A stretch of DNA of 64,000 bases from contig JAPTYO010000003.1 in the NCBI GenBank assembly GCA_036873135.1, forward strand, positions 25,010,001 through 25,074,000, given 5' to 3'. The notes under the pieces are model-generated. The model searched no databases. It was not told the origin of the DNA and saw nothing but the letters and a program-made list of their open reading frames with translations. Position 1 is the stretch's first letter; each line of letters opens with the position of its first letter. This document shows positions 16,001 through 26,643 of the stretch, one piece after another. The DNA is from Clarkia xantiana subsp. parviflora. Lineage: Eukaryota; Streptophyta; Magnoliopsida; Myrtales; Onagraceae. A program made the position numbers and the translations under genes.

Positions 16001-16984
16001 TATTTAATATCTATGGCGGTCTCTTTTATATGAACATAAGGGTTTCAGATCTACCCAAATAAAAACTCTAAGAAAATGGAAATAAATATACGTGACACAT
16101 GCAAATCAAAGTTCCAAAAAGAGGAAACAATAATAAGAAATAAGTAATTGACTACAATCAAATATATGCATCATAAATTGAAAATACTTATAAGGAATGA
16201 ACAATTAATTTCATTAAGACATAATAAATTACAATTAAATATATACACCATAAAATAAAATTACCAATAAAGTCTAAATAATTAATTTCGCAGGTTGATA
16301 TATATAATCTACTATTTTCTTTCGAAATATCTTCTTGTATTGCATCTCTATAACTTTTTTCACATCTGTTAGTTCATAAACGTGTTGCTGCACAGCAGTA
16401 GCGGAGGTTGTGCAACAGATGAAATGATTGCGTGTGATGATGTTACGACGGAGGCGGGTAAGGTAGCGACGTCAGAAAGAGAATGAAGTTGTAGTGGATG
16501 ATGGTAAGAAGAAACTCAGTGAGGGATGTGGATGATGAAGAATAGGTCATTCTAGTTTTAACGGAAATTATTCCCTTCATTACTTAATTATCAATTCTTA
16601 TATTGTCTTGGCAATTTTTTTTTTCATATTTTCAATCAATAATAATAAAGACAATGTTCTAGATCTTGTTAAATGTTGCACATGTTTTTAACAAATAATT
16701 AAATATGAACATATTTATTTTACTTTTATTTTTATTTTTGCCAAAATTTTACTTTTATTTTCACTTTTATATTTATTAAATTTATAAATAAAATAAAACA
16801 TTATATATATATATTCTACTTTTTAAATATATATTTATTAAATTTTCTATTTTATGTTTTTAAAATTTACGAAATTATTTATAGTTGTTTATTAATTATA
16901 TCAACTAAAAATTATATTCAGTATTAAAGTATAGTTTATGTAATGTAGTTTTTTTACGAAACTAATTCATAATTAATTATTAAT

Positions 16985-17416
16985 TATATTAGCTAAAAAT
17001 TAAATTCACTATAATTATCTATTATATTATTTTTCTTACTTTATTATTTATTTAAAATATTTTTTTATTACATTTTCATTTTAGTTTTTCATACCAAATA
17101 TTAATTACAACACTTTTAAAATCAAATTGTTTGGATGTGCAACTTTCTTTTTTTCAATCGCATGGGTTCAAAACTCAATTTTACTAACTTGGAAATGAAA
17201 TTATATTAGCTAAAAATTAAATTCACTATAATTATCTATTATATTCTTTTTCTTACTTTATTATCTATTTAAAATATTTTCTATTACATTTTCATTTTAG
17301 TTTTTCATACCAAATATTAATTACAACACTTTTAAAATCAAATTGTTTTGATGTGCAACTTTCTTTTTTTCAATTGTATGGGGTTCAAAACTAAATTTTA
17401 CTAACATAGAAATGAA
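16985..17416 (+). repeat. Tandem duplication of ~215 bp
   Basis: Two adjacent copies (about 16985-17201 and 17202-17416) begin TTATATTAGCTAAAAATTAA and end GAAATGAAA. They differ at a handful of positions, so the duplication looks recent relative to its surroundings. Confidence 0.75.
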
Positions 17417-17839
17417 ACGGCTTCTGAAATGAAATGTGGTTATTTGCTTATTTTATAGAGTTCCATGTGGAGGTGAAAAGTTATTTAACTTATCAAAATA
17501 TGATATGGACCAATCAAAACACATTAGTTTAACACATATGAAAGAGAATGTTATACAAAAATCTTACTTGTCAACATGTTAGAAGTTTTTTCTGAATTAT
17601 ATTATATATAGATTGTCGATAATTTTAAAGTTCAAAGTCAATTTCAAAGCTAAATACTTTGGTCACTAGACTTGTAATTTTGAATTTTAAAAACTGATAT
17701 TTATGTCGTTAACTAATGTTATAATAATAATATATATAACAATATAAAAGTAAATGAATATGTTTGTTTTTTAAAATTTAATCCTATATATGTCTAATAT
17801 ATGTATGTAACTATAATATATTAAACATTGTGAATATGA

Positions 17840-18050
17840 TGTATATTACATTTTAATCGAGAGATTAAGGATTTATTTCCTATTGAGATCATGTGAATTG
17901 AAAAATATTTATGACTAATACTTGATCTATTACGGGCTGATATTTATGACTAATACTTGATCTATTACGGGCTTGTCCATACGCTATCCCTTATGGACTG
18001 ATATGATGTGAGTAGATATTAGTCTGAGTGTGATACCCTAGCTAGGTGTC
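17840..18050 (+). mobile_element. Degenerate SINE copy with internal 35-bp duplication
   Basis: Resembles the middle and 3' half of the SINE at 25815 (GAGATCATGTGAATTGAAAA..., ...ATTAGTCTGAGTG...). Within it, a segment of about 35 bp containing ATTTATGACTAATACTTGAT is repeated head to tail (about 17904-17973). Confidence 0.45.
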
Positions 18051-18229
18051 AGTTCAAGCTACTCGGAATCGGTTCGGTCGTTATTCAAACTCGACTCCCT
18101 AAATTTTGATCTGATTGATATTTTTTTACAACTGAGCCGAGTACGAGTACATTTATATATAGGTTCGCGAACCTATTCGAGTTATTTTTACCAATAACCT
18201 ATTCGAGTCGAGTTTATTCGCTTTTCACA

Positions 18230-18235
<6 letters not shown>

Positions 18236-18280
<45 letters not shown>
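18236..18280. repeat. (AT)n microsatellite
   Basis: Uninterrupted AT dinucleotides for about 45 bp, immediately left of the inverted-repeat element that starts at 18285. Confidence 0.9.
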
Positions 18281-18284
<4 letters not shown>

Positions 18285-18799
18285 GGGTTAATAACTAATA
18301 AACTGTCCGAGATTCGCCCATGTTGAAATTTGGTGAAGTGTTGAAATGGATTGTCTAAGGTTTGAACTTTGTCGAAATTTTGTTTTCCGTCCAAAATTGC
18401 TGTTAATTTTGATAGAATGTTGCGAAAAGTTGGAATTGCTCTTTCTACCAATTATGAAGTGACGAAATTACCTCTAGAGTCAAAACAACCACCATCCAAC
18501 TCCGACCGGCCACCACCCAACTCCGTTCGGCCACCACACAAAAACCTTATAGTTGTTGATTTAGCTAGGAGGGGTAATTTCGTCAATTCACTAGGTAATG
18601 GAAGGTCATATTTTTCACGGAGGGCTATTTTTGGAATATCTATTTTATCGAGCTCACGAGATACACTTCTGTTCAACTTAACCCAAAAATAGACGGAGAC
18701 ACCAAATTTCAACAAACACCAAACTGGGACAATCAATTATAACAACGGAGACCAAATTTCAATGAGTCAAACATCAGTCAATTTATTAATTATTAACCC
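18285..18799. mobile_element. Terminal-inverted-repeat element with GGGTTAATAACTAATAAA ends
   Basis: GGGTTAATAACTAATAAA at the left matches the complement of TTTATTAATTATTAACCC at the right with one or two differences. Further inside, both arms share GTTGAAATTTGGTG/CACCAAATTTCAAC. The element is about 515 bp and non-coding. Its internal CCACCACCCAACTCCG-type repeats resemble those in the element at 32784-33620. It is probably a Mutator-like MITE. Confidence 0.5.
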
Positions 18800-19060
18800 A
18801 ATATTCAATTTAAGTTGAGTTAAATTCGAACCAAAATTCTCATTCGCATCGAATTCAAAGTATGGTCCATCATTTATAATTTAATAATTGAATAATTTTA
18901 TTTTAATGGTTAAAAATTCAGACTCAATCATGTTTAAGGTCTACAAAATTAAATCGAACTGAGCTTGCTAGATAGTCGGCTTCATTTCACTCTAGGAAAC
19001 TCGTTACATTGACTCAGCAAATCAACCGAGTCATGTCCGATTCCACCCCGAGTCCGCTCC

Positions 19061-22000
19061 ATGCGTTTTAGATCCTTTATTCGACCGTCTTCAACGGCAA
19101 ATCCTCTCCGTTCCCAAATTTACTGCAGCAGCTCGTTGTTTCACTCACTCAACAACACTGATCCACCTTCTGTAGTTTCGTACAGCAGCAAATACAATTT
19201 TTTAGTCCAAGCATGCAGGCGACAATGCGAGGAACTAAAATCCCACAAACTGTTCGACGAAACGCCCCACAGAGTATCTGCAGCTTTGAGAATTGGAAAG
19301 ATTGTCCATGGCCAGAGCATGAAGATTGGGGTCGGGTCAGAAGGGTTGCTAGGGAATGCTATTATTGATCTCTACGCGAAGTGTAGGAATGTTGAATTTG
19401 CAGAGAAGGCATTTAGCCGTGCTGAGAAGAGAGATGTCATGGGCTGGAACTCGGTTTTATCGATGTACTCGAGAAAAGGATTGCCGGAACGTGTCTTGAG
19501 GCTGTTTGTTTCGATTAGAAGTGATGATTTATTTCCCAATGAGTTCACTTGTTCCATTGTTTTCTCTGCTTGTGCCAGAATGGTGGATGTGATTTTTGGG
19601 AAGCAAGTGCATTGTTATGCTGTAAAGTTGGGGTTTGAGCTGAGTTCTTTCTGCGAAGGGTCGGTTATCGATATGTATGCTAAATGTGGTCATCTCTTTG
19701 ATGCAAGACGGGTTTTTGATGGAGCGGTAAACCCTGATACGGTTTCTTGGACTGCCATGATTGCAGGGTATGCCCAAGGTCATTTGCTAGAGGAAGGGAT
19801 CAAGCTCTTTGAGCAAATGATGGAAATGGACCGTGTTCCAGACCAAGTGACCTTTGTGACTGCTATTAGTGCATATGCTCGCCTGGGAAAGCTCGATGAG
19901 GCAACTAACCTATTCTCCCAAATGCCGAGTCCAAATGTTGTAGCATGGAATGTGATGATCTCAAGCCATGCCCAAAAGGGAAAAGAAATGGAAGCTCTGA
20001 AGTTCTTTCAGAGTATGAGAAAGGCTAGTGTTAAATCTATGAGATCCACATTAAGTAGTGTGCTGAGCGCTATCGCAGGTCTTGGTGAACTTAACTACGG
20101 CTTGCTTATTCATGCCGAGGCAATTAAGCAGGGCCTTGATTCCAATGTCTATGTGGGAAGTTCTTTGATGAACATGTATGCTAAGTGTGAGCATGTGGAG
20201 GCTGCAAATGAAGTTTTTTATTCTCTAGATGAGAGAAATGTGATCACGTGGAATACAATGCTTGCTGGCTATGTACAAAATGGGCATGCTATTGAGGTCA
20301 TAGAATTGTTTCGGAGGATGAACAAGGATGGGTTCCAGCCCGATGAACATACCTATCCAAGCATTCTAAGTGCTTGTGCTTCATTAGACGATCTAGAAGC
20401 AGGGTGCCAATTGCATGGCCGTATAATCAAGGAAAAGCTTGCATCAAACTTGTTTGTTGGAAATGCATTGGTGGACATGTATGCTAAGTGTGGGGCTCTA
20501 ATGGAGTCAAGAAACCAATTCGAGAGAATGAAAAGTAGGGATGTTATCTCCTGGAATGCAATTATAAGCGGTTTCGTGCAGGAGAAAGATGAATTCGAAG
20601 CTTTTGAATACTTTAGGCGAATGAATTTGTCTAAATTTGTTCCTCATGAAGTGGCTTTGGCTAGTATACTGAGTGGCTGTGCTAATGTTCAAGCTCTTGG
20701 AAAAGGCAAAGAAGTCCACTGTCTCGCAGTCAAATCTGGACTTGATATGAGTCTTTACTCCGGAAGCTCTCTTGTTGACATGTATGTGAAATGTGGAGAT
20801 GTCAGAGCCGCACGTGAAATTTTCAAATTCCTCCCTAAGCGCAGCGTGGTGTCAATGAATGCAATAATAGCTGGCTATGCTAAGAATGACAACACAGAGG
20901 AAGCAGTAAATTTATTCAAAGAGATGCAGATTACTGGTCTAAAACCATCTATAATTACTTTTGTGAGCCTTTTAGATGCTTGTGATGAAGCTGAAAAGGT
21001 AAACCTCGGGGTGCAACTCCACTGTCTTATACTGAAGATCGGTCTTTGGTATTATGATGACTTCTTGGGCGTTTCTCTTATAGGGATGTATATGAACACT
21101 CGAAGAACAACAGATGCTTGCAAACTCTTCTCAGAGTTCCCGAGCCCAAGAAGCTCTGTCATATGGACTGCTATGATTTCTGGATATAATCAAAATGAGA
21201 ACAATGTGGAGTCTCTACAATGTTTCCGTGAAATGCAAAACGACGGTATTATCCCTGACCAAGCCACATTTGTCAGTGTCCTTAAGGCAAGTGCAGTGTT
21301 ATCTTCTTTAAGAGACGGTAGCCAAATCCACGGCATAATTTTTCACACTGGATTTGACCTTGATGAGTCGACTAGCGGCGCCCTTGTGGATATGTATGCT
21401 AAATGCGGAGATGCGTTCAGTTCTTCACAAGTTTTCAAAGAGATGGCAACTAAATCTGATGTCATCTCATGGAACTCGATGATTGGTGGATTTGCAAAAA
21501 ACGGGTTTGCAGAAAAGGCCCTGGAAGTCTTCGATTACATGAAGCAATCAAAGGTTCTTCCTGATGACGTCACGTTCCTCAGTGTCCTTACTGCATGTAG
21601 CCATGCAGGAAAAGTTGCCGAAGGCCGCAGCATATACAATGATATGGTACAACACTATAAGATTCAACCAAGAGTCAGCCACCACACATGCATGGTCGAT
21701 CTTTTTGGACGGTGGGGATTTCTCAAAGAAGCAGAGGAGTTCATCGAAAAATTACAACTTGATCCCGATCCAACGGTCTGGGCTGCACTGCTAGGGTCTT
21801 GCAGATTACATGGAGATGAAATCAGGGGGAAAAGGGCTGCAGAAAAGCTTATACACTCTGAACCCCATAATTCTGCACCGTACGTTCTGCTTTGCAACAT
21901 GTATGCTGAGTCGGGTAATTGGCACGAGGTTAACTCGTTGAGAAGGGAAATGAGGGAGAAAGGAGTGAAAAAGTTGCCAGGGTGCAGCTGGATTGTTGTT

Positions 22001-22141
22001 GATGAGAAAACTAACTTATTTGTTGCAGGCGATGAGTCTCATCCCAATGCTGCTCGAATCCATTCGGTTTTGAAGGATTTGACAGCGGCTACTAGAGAAG
22101 ATAGTGTTGCTGAAACTGATTTTCTGGTTTATGGTGTATAG
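19061..22141 (+). CDS. PLS-class pentatricopeptide repeat protein, E subclass (At3g09040/PCMP-E88-like)
   Basis: Single-exon 1026-aa protein. PPR proteins of this class bind specific organellar RNAs and usually support C-to-U editing or RNA processing. The N-terminus is rich in Arg and Ser and nearly free of acidic residues for about 35 residues, consistent with a mitochondrial presequence. From about residue 110 the P, L and S repeats run in order, with recurring LIDMYAKCG, WNAMISGY and NEFTFSSVLSAC patterns. Near the C-terminus LKEAEEFIEKL leads into the E motif (ALLGSCRLHGDEIRGKRAAEKL, described by its first 20 residues only) and an E+-like end with FVAGDESHP. There is no DYW deaminase domain, so editing would need a partner in trans. 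Length and architecture agree with Arabidopsis At3g09040 as I recall it; the ortholog call is from memory. Confidence 0.93.
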   Translation: MRFRSFIRPSSTANPLRSQIYCSSSLFHSLNNTDPPSVVSYSSKYNFLVQACRRQCEELKSHKLFDETPHRVSAALRIGKIVHGQSMKIGVGSEGLLGNAIIDLYAKCRNVEFAEKAFSRAEKRDVMGWNSVLSMYSRKGLPERVLRLFVSIRSDDLFPNEFTCSIVFSACARMVDVIFGKQVHCYAVKLGFELSSFCEGSVIDMYAKCGHLFDARRVFDGAVNPDTVSWTAMIAGYAQGHLLEEGIKLFEQMMEMDRVPDQVTFVTAISAYARLGKLDEATNLFSQMPSPNVVAWNVMISSHAQKGKEMEALKFFQSMRKASVKSMRSTLSSVLSAIAGLGELNYGLLIHAEAIKQGLDSNVYVGSSLMNMYAKCEHVEAANEVFYSLDERNVITWNTMLAGYVQNGHAIEVIELFRRMNKDGFQPDEHTYPSILSACASLDDLEAGCQLHGRIIKEKLASNLFVGNALVDMYAKCGALMESRNQFERMKSRDVISWNAIISGFVQEKDEFEAFEYFRRMNLSKFVPHEVALASILSGCANVQALGKGKEVHCLAVKSGLDMSLYSGSSLVDMYVKCGDVRAAREIFKFLPKRSVVSMNAIIAGYAKNDNTEEAVNLFKEMQITGLKPSIITFVSLLDACDEAEKVNLGVQLHCLILKIGLWYYDDFLGVSLIGMYMNTRRTTDACKLFSEFPSPRSSVIWTAMISGYNQNENNVESLQCFREMQNDGIIPDQATFVSVLKASAVLSSLRDGSQIHGIIFHTGFDLDESTSGALVDMYAKCGDAFSSSQVFKEMATKSDVISWNSMIGGFAKNGFAEKALEVFDYMKQSKVLPDDVTFLSVLTACSHAGKVAEGRSIYNDMVQHYKIQPRVSHHTCMVDLFGRWGFLKEAEEFIEKLQLDPDPTVWAALLGSCRLHGDEIRGKRAAEKLIHSEPHNSAPYVLLCNMYAESGNWHEVNSLRREMREKGVKKLPGCSWIVVDEKTNLFVAGDESHPNAARIHSVLKDLTAATREDSVAETDFLVYGV

Positions 22142-22861
22142 AGTGAAGTAGTTATGGTTTTTAGTTCATGTTTTAGCAAACGAAATATCTTTTTTGTCTG
22201 TTGAGAAAGAAAATGGGATCTTCATAGTTGGTTTCTTTATATAATTGTTGGATTGTGGATATTCTATCTGCATAAAGATGTCATCCCAATTGTTTTTTTT
22301 GCCAAAAAAATTGTTTTTTTGATAATTTTTTTGGAAACTTAGAAAAGGAAATTTTGAAGAGACTTGTGTCCCTCTAGATTTGGTGGGAGGTCAATGTAAG
22401 TCTGAAGGAATGGTTGGGAAGTTTGCAGTTCAAGAAAACTTGGAAATTATGGAACTTGACTGTTACTCAATTACAGCCAATAAGATTGAGAAGCGTGTCA
22501 CGCTATGGTGTGGCTGCACACAGGTTAGTGTACCTCCAACTTTTTCCGACATGTCGTCACCGACAACTTGGAAATTTCTCAGCTTGGATTCTTTATTCTT
22601 TCTTTAAAATATATAAGCAACTGCATTTCCAGTTCATGCAGCTCAACGATTCAGCTACTGTAGCTGAAACCTACTTGCTAGAAGCTTGCTACAACGTTCA
22701 AGCTCAAGGTACTGGATTTATCAGTTGAATATTGTGAATTTTGTTGTCTCCTTCACTGCTCATAGCTTGATATTGAATGAACAGTTCCGCACTGCAAGTT
22801 TGTGTTGGTTTATCAATTTCTTCATCAAATTCGAAGTTTACTGGATATGAATTAGCTCCCA
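22142..22861. other. Spacer between PPR and TBL genes; possible unassigned transcribed segment
   Basis: 3' UTR of the PPR gene followed by the presumed 5' region of the TBL gene. About 22374-22525 is less AT-rich and open in one frame (ends ...LWCGCTQ before a GTTAGT donor-like site), but it matches no family I recognise. It could be a 5' UTR exon or a relic. Confidence 0.3.
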
Positions 22862-25215
22862 ATGGAGGCGGATAATCAATTCAGTACAAAATTAGCTCAA
22901 CTGAAGCATTTCTGGAAAAGAATCTCCTATTTCTGGATCCCTGCAGTAATGGGTCAGTCAAAATTTCTGTTTTTGAAGTCTGCAAATGGATCTATTGCTG
23001 TCGGTTCATTGTTGTCATTCATTGTAGCCTTGTCGTGTGCATATTTCCTAGTTTTGCCCAAATTCCAACCTCCTATCCAAATTGGGTACACTAGTGTTGG
23101 ATCTGATAATAAATGCAATGTCTTCCATGGAAACTGGGTAAGAGAAGAGAATTACCCTCTATACAACGCCTCGGATTGCCCTTTTGCCGAGCGTGGATTC
23201 GATTGCTTTAGCAACGGTAGAAAGGACACGGACTTTACGAAATGGAGATGGAAACCGAAACTGTGCGACATTCCGAGGTTCGATTCCCGGAATGTTCTGG
23301 AACATCTCCGTGGGAAACGGGTTGTTTTTGTTGGTGATTCGTTGAGCAGAACGCAGTGGGAATCGTTTATATGTTTGTTGATGAGTGGTGTGAAGGATAA
23401 AAAAAGTGTATATGAAGTGAATGGAAACGAGATCACAAAGCAGATTCGGTTTCTGGGCGTGAGATTCGAATCTTACAAATTGAGGGTCGATTTCTATCGA
23501 TCGGTTTTTCTTGTGCAGCCCGGTCCTGTCCCGAAGCGGGCTCCACGGAGGGTGAAAACCACGCTTCGGTTAGACAAGATGGATGATATTAACAAAGAGT
23601 GGGTAGATTCTGATGTGTTGATCTTCAATTCTGGGCATTGGTGGAATCCGACAAAACTTTTTGAACTGTAAGATGAATTGTGCTCTTATTATGGTATTGT
23701 GTTCTTATTATGGTATGATGTTGTTGATGAATTCTGGGCAGTGGCTGGTATTTTCAGCAAGGTGGGTCGGTGAAGCTCGGGATGTCCATTCCTTCTGCAT
23801 TCAAAGTAGCTTTGAAAACCTGGGCTTCTTGGGTTGAGAACAACGTCGACACGAACAGAACATCCGTGTTTTTCCGCACTTTTGAGTCTGCGCACTGGAG
23901 GTTCGTAAAATGCAGAATTAAATACCAATTCTATTTCGTATTTGTAGATACTGCAGATATAAAGAACACATATCTTCCGTAAATATGTTGTGTTCTATAT
24001 TTATATATGAGAATTTCCTGCAAGTTGCTCATGTCTTATGAGCATGACAAAAACTTAGAATTCATGGCTGGCTAGAAACTAAATATTGTTAATTGAAGTT
24101 TGCATCAAATCTGCTGCATTTTTTTAATTTTTACATATTGGGTATAAGCAACTTGATAGCTAAACTTTCGAAGTTTTGACAATTGCTAGCTGAATATTTT
24201 TAAGTAAAAAATACTAGCTGCTGAACTTTTATAAAGTTGCAATAAGCCAGCTTCGTGTAATTTACTGTTAAAGGGTGACAGTTTACTTATTGTCTTCTGT
24301 TATTTGTGCAAATTGCTAGTTGAAATTTTGAGAAATTTACAATTTGTCAACTAAACTTTGTGAAATTTGCAATTCTCTAGCTAAACTTTGTGAAAACCCG
24401 CAATTTGCTAGCTGAATTCTGTTGACATGTGATATACATGTGCAAGTGTCTGTAATCATTAGCTGAAGCTAGCAAATTGCAACTTTACGTAAATTCATCT
24501 GACAACATTTTTCCTAATAAAAAAAATTCAGCAAGCAAATTATGAATTCCTCCAAGTTCAACTAGCAAGTATGTAAACAGACAGAACTTGCTTACCAAAT
24601 AGGCAAGTACTAAACAGATTGTTTGAGCTTTTGAAACTCGACTGATGACCGTGTTCGTTCATCGTTCTTAATGTAGTGGGAAAACCCGAGTACAAAATTG
24701 ACTGATGACTGTGTTTGTACAAAATCTTTTTTTTTTTTTCTGTATACTTTTTAGTGCAATACGTTTGCAACTTGTACACTTTTGATGCATCCGTTAGTTG
24801 ACATCAATTTTGACCGCTAAATACCCATGTAATTTGTACATTACTAGCCCCAAATTTTATTTTGTTCAGTTTAGTCCACGTAACTGATGACTGTGTTTGT
24901 TCTTAATGTAGTGGGAAAAACCGGGATTCGTGCAAAGTCACGGATCGGCCCTCCTTGAGGACCAACCGGAAAGACAAGAGCCCGGTCTCGGACACGATCA
25001 TCAAAGTAGTAAAGAAAATGAAAACTCCTGTAACTGTTCTTCATGTTACTCCAATGGGAGCTTACAGAGGCGACGCTCATGTCGGGAGCTGGGGCGATAA
25101 TCCGTTGGTTCCAGATTGCAGCCATTGGTGCTTACCTGGTGTGCCCGATGCGTGGAACGAGATACTCGTGTCGTATCTGTTGCGCAGAAACCGTATCGCC
25201 TTATATGACAGGTGA
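22862..25215 (+). CDS. Trichome birefringence-like (TBL/PMR5 family) O-acetyltransferase
   Basis: Golgi type II membrane protein. TBL family members O-acetylate cell-wall polysaccharides such as xylan, mannan, xyloglucan or pectin; the substrate of this one is unknown. Exons 22862-23667, 23742-23900 and 24912-25215 join in phase to 422 aa. A signal anchor lies at about residues 43-66. The PMR5N/TBL domain starts at CNVFHGNWV (about 85), the GDS motif is VFVGDSLSRTQWES (about 158-160), and the C-terminal DxxH is in DCSHWCLPG (D about 390, H about 393). Both catalytic blocks are intact. Intron 2 is long (1011 bp), full of short repeats, and contains a second copy of its own 3' splice site near 24676. 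The 3' flank holds a short tandem repeat at 25337-25424. Confidence 0.92.
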
Positions 25216-25336
25216 AGTGTGTGATTTGAGTTGGGTTGGATTGGATTTGAGAGTGAAGAGGTGAGGTTGTTGATATAGAGATATTGTTGGAGGGTGGAAA
25301 TGATTGTTAGGGTTTTTAGTGTTGAAAGTCTTTTCT

Positions 25337-25424
25337 ACATTGCTTGGTCAACAAGCAAGAGGAAATTATATGTATACATTGCTTGGTCAACAAGTAAGAT
25401 GAAATTATTATGTGTATAATGCGG
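25337..25424 (+). repeat. Tandem repeat in the TBL 3' flank
   Basis: Two copies of about 44 bp with the core ACATTGCTTGGTCAACAAG, plus a shorter third piece with GCGGTCAACGAG. Confidence 0.7.
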
Positions 25425-25814
25425 TCAACGAGATGTCTTTAACTACAATAAATGAAGTGGATTCTTAAGCAGAGTTATTTCTTATTAATCCAAATTATAC
25501 AGTTGAATTTGATTAAATGCAATCGAATTTCGAATGCTTGATATTTATTTGAATAAACTTTTTTTCTTGGAATCTGATTCGTACTCTTCCTTATCTAATA
25601 AATGCAAATTTTACACTGCATTTTAGTTGAAACATGCCGTAACAAGATTTGATTACTGCAAACGTTTCATTCTATAATTAGATATTTTAGGTTAAACTTT
25701 GCTAAAACACTGAAAATAGAAAAATAGTTATAATTAATGTTTTAATTTTTATGAATTAACTTGATAAGAGTGAAAATTATACTAAATAAACTTAAAGCAT
25801 CTATGAAACTTGAA

Positions 25815-26042
25815 ATCATGTAACAATGGTGTGGTGGTTCAGCGTCTCATCCCTTAACCAGAAGTTAGGGTTTAATTCCCACTAGTGACCATGAGAATTG
25901 AAAATTGTACATGACCGGCACTTCACCCCTTACTAGCTGACCCGGTGCGAGTGAGAATTAGTCTAGGCATGGAGCAAGCATGCTACGGGTGCTGCTCTCC
26001 TGATGAGGGCCCCTCTAGACCATCTGCGGAAAAAAAAAAAAA
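25815..26042 (+). mobile_element. tRNA-derived SINE (best copy in the window)
   Basis: Head with box A-like TGGTGTGGTGGTTCAGCGTC, then box B-like AGGGTTTAATTCCC about 35 bp later. A body includes GCACTTCACCCCTTACTAGC and CCCCTCTAGACCATCTGCGG, followed by a 13-nt poly-A tail. Decayed relatives lie at about 5850, 7628-8140, 17840 and 35203. Ends are approximate because no target duplication is obvious. Confidence 0.7.
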
Positions 26043-26643
26043 CTACGAATCCTGTATCATTATTTAATTAAAAAATGTAATTCAATGAGCTGCCACTTAT
26101 ATAAAACCCACAGGTTTTCTGTTACTCTTCTCAAAACCACTGCACCCACTGATTTTTCCACCCACCACTTGTCACCTTTTTCTACTAAGTCTCCAATTTT
26201 TCTCTCTTTCCTAATTATTTATTTTCCCAATTTGACAATTTTGCCCTCCAAACAGTATAACATTGAATTATCACTGCAATTATACTACCGAAATAACTCA
26301 ATAAATTAAGTAGTTGAATGTTATTACGATGATGTTTAAGCTAATAAAAAAATCTTTAGTTAAATTTTTATTTTTTAATTATTTTACAAATTGAAGTTTT
26401 AGAAGTGTGAAAATTGTTAGCTTTATTGGAATTTTCGTTTAATTAGGACAAAATAGGTCATATGCTAAGTACACGATGTTGTAAAAAACTACCAATAATT
26501 TATTCAATTCTCCAAATATCAGCTATAATTTTTTTTTAAACAATCCAAACAATTATTATCAATTTATCGCAATATTATTATCACATGCTGGGCAAGGAAC
26601 ACATTATATTTAAATTAAACGAAAATTTCAACAGATATATCAA

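Larger units (their letters stand above)
14670..17612 (-). mobile_element. Helitron, minus orientation
   Basis: Read on the minus strand, the element starts TCTATATATAATATAATTC (complement of 17612 leftwards). It ends with a GC-rich hairpin CCGCG-CAAGA-CGCGG about 11 bp before CTAG (14670-14673), followed by T. Insertion between A and T, a 5' TC, a 3' CTAG and a 3' hairpin are the Helitron hallmarks. No RepHel ORF is present, so it is non-autonomous. The interior is AT-rich and contains a further Helitron-like 5' end at 15968 (+), a GC-richer patch at 16380-16560 and a large tandem duplication. Confidence 0.65.

Noticed and set aside
22380..22728. Possible small genes of 75 and 104 aa
   Set aside because: No recognisable domain and overlapping frames. 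Kept only as a note on a possible leader exon.
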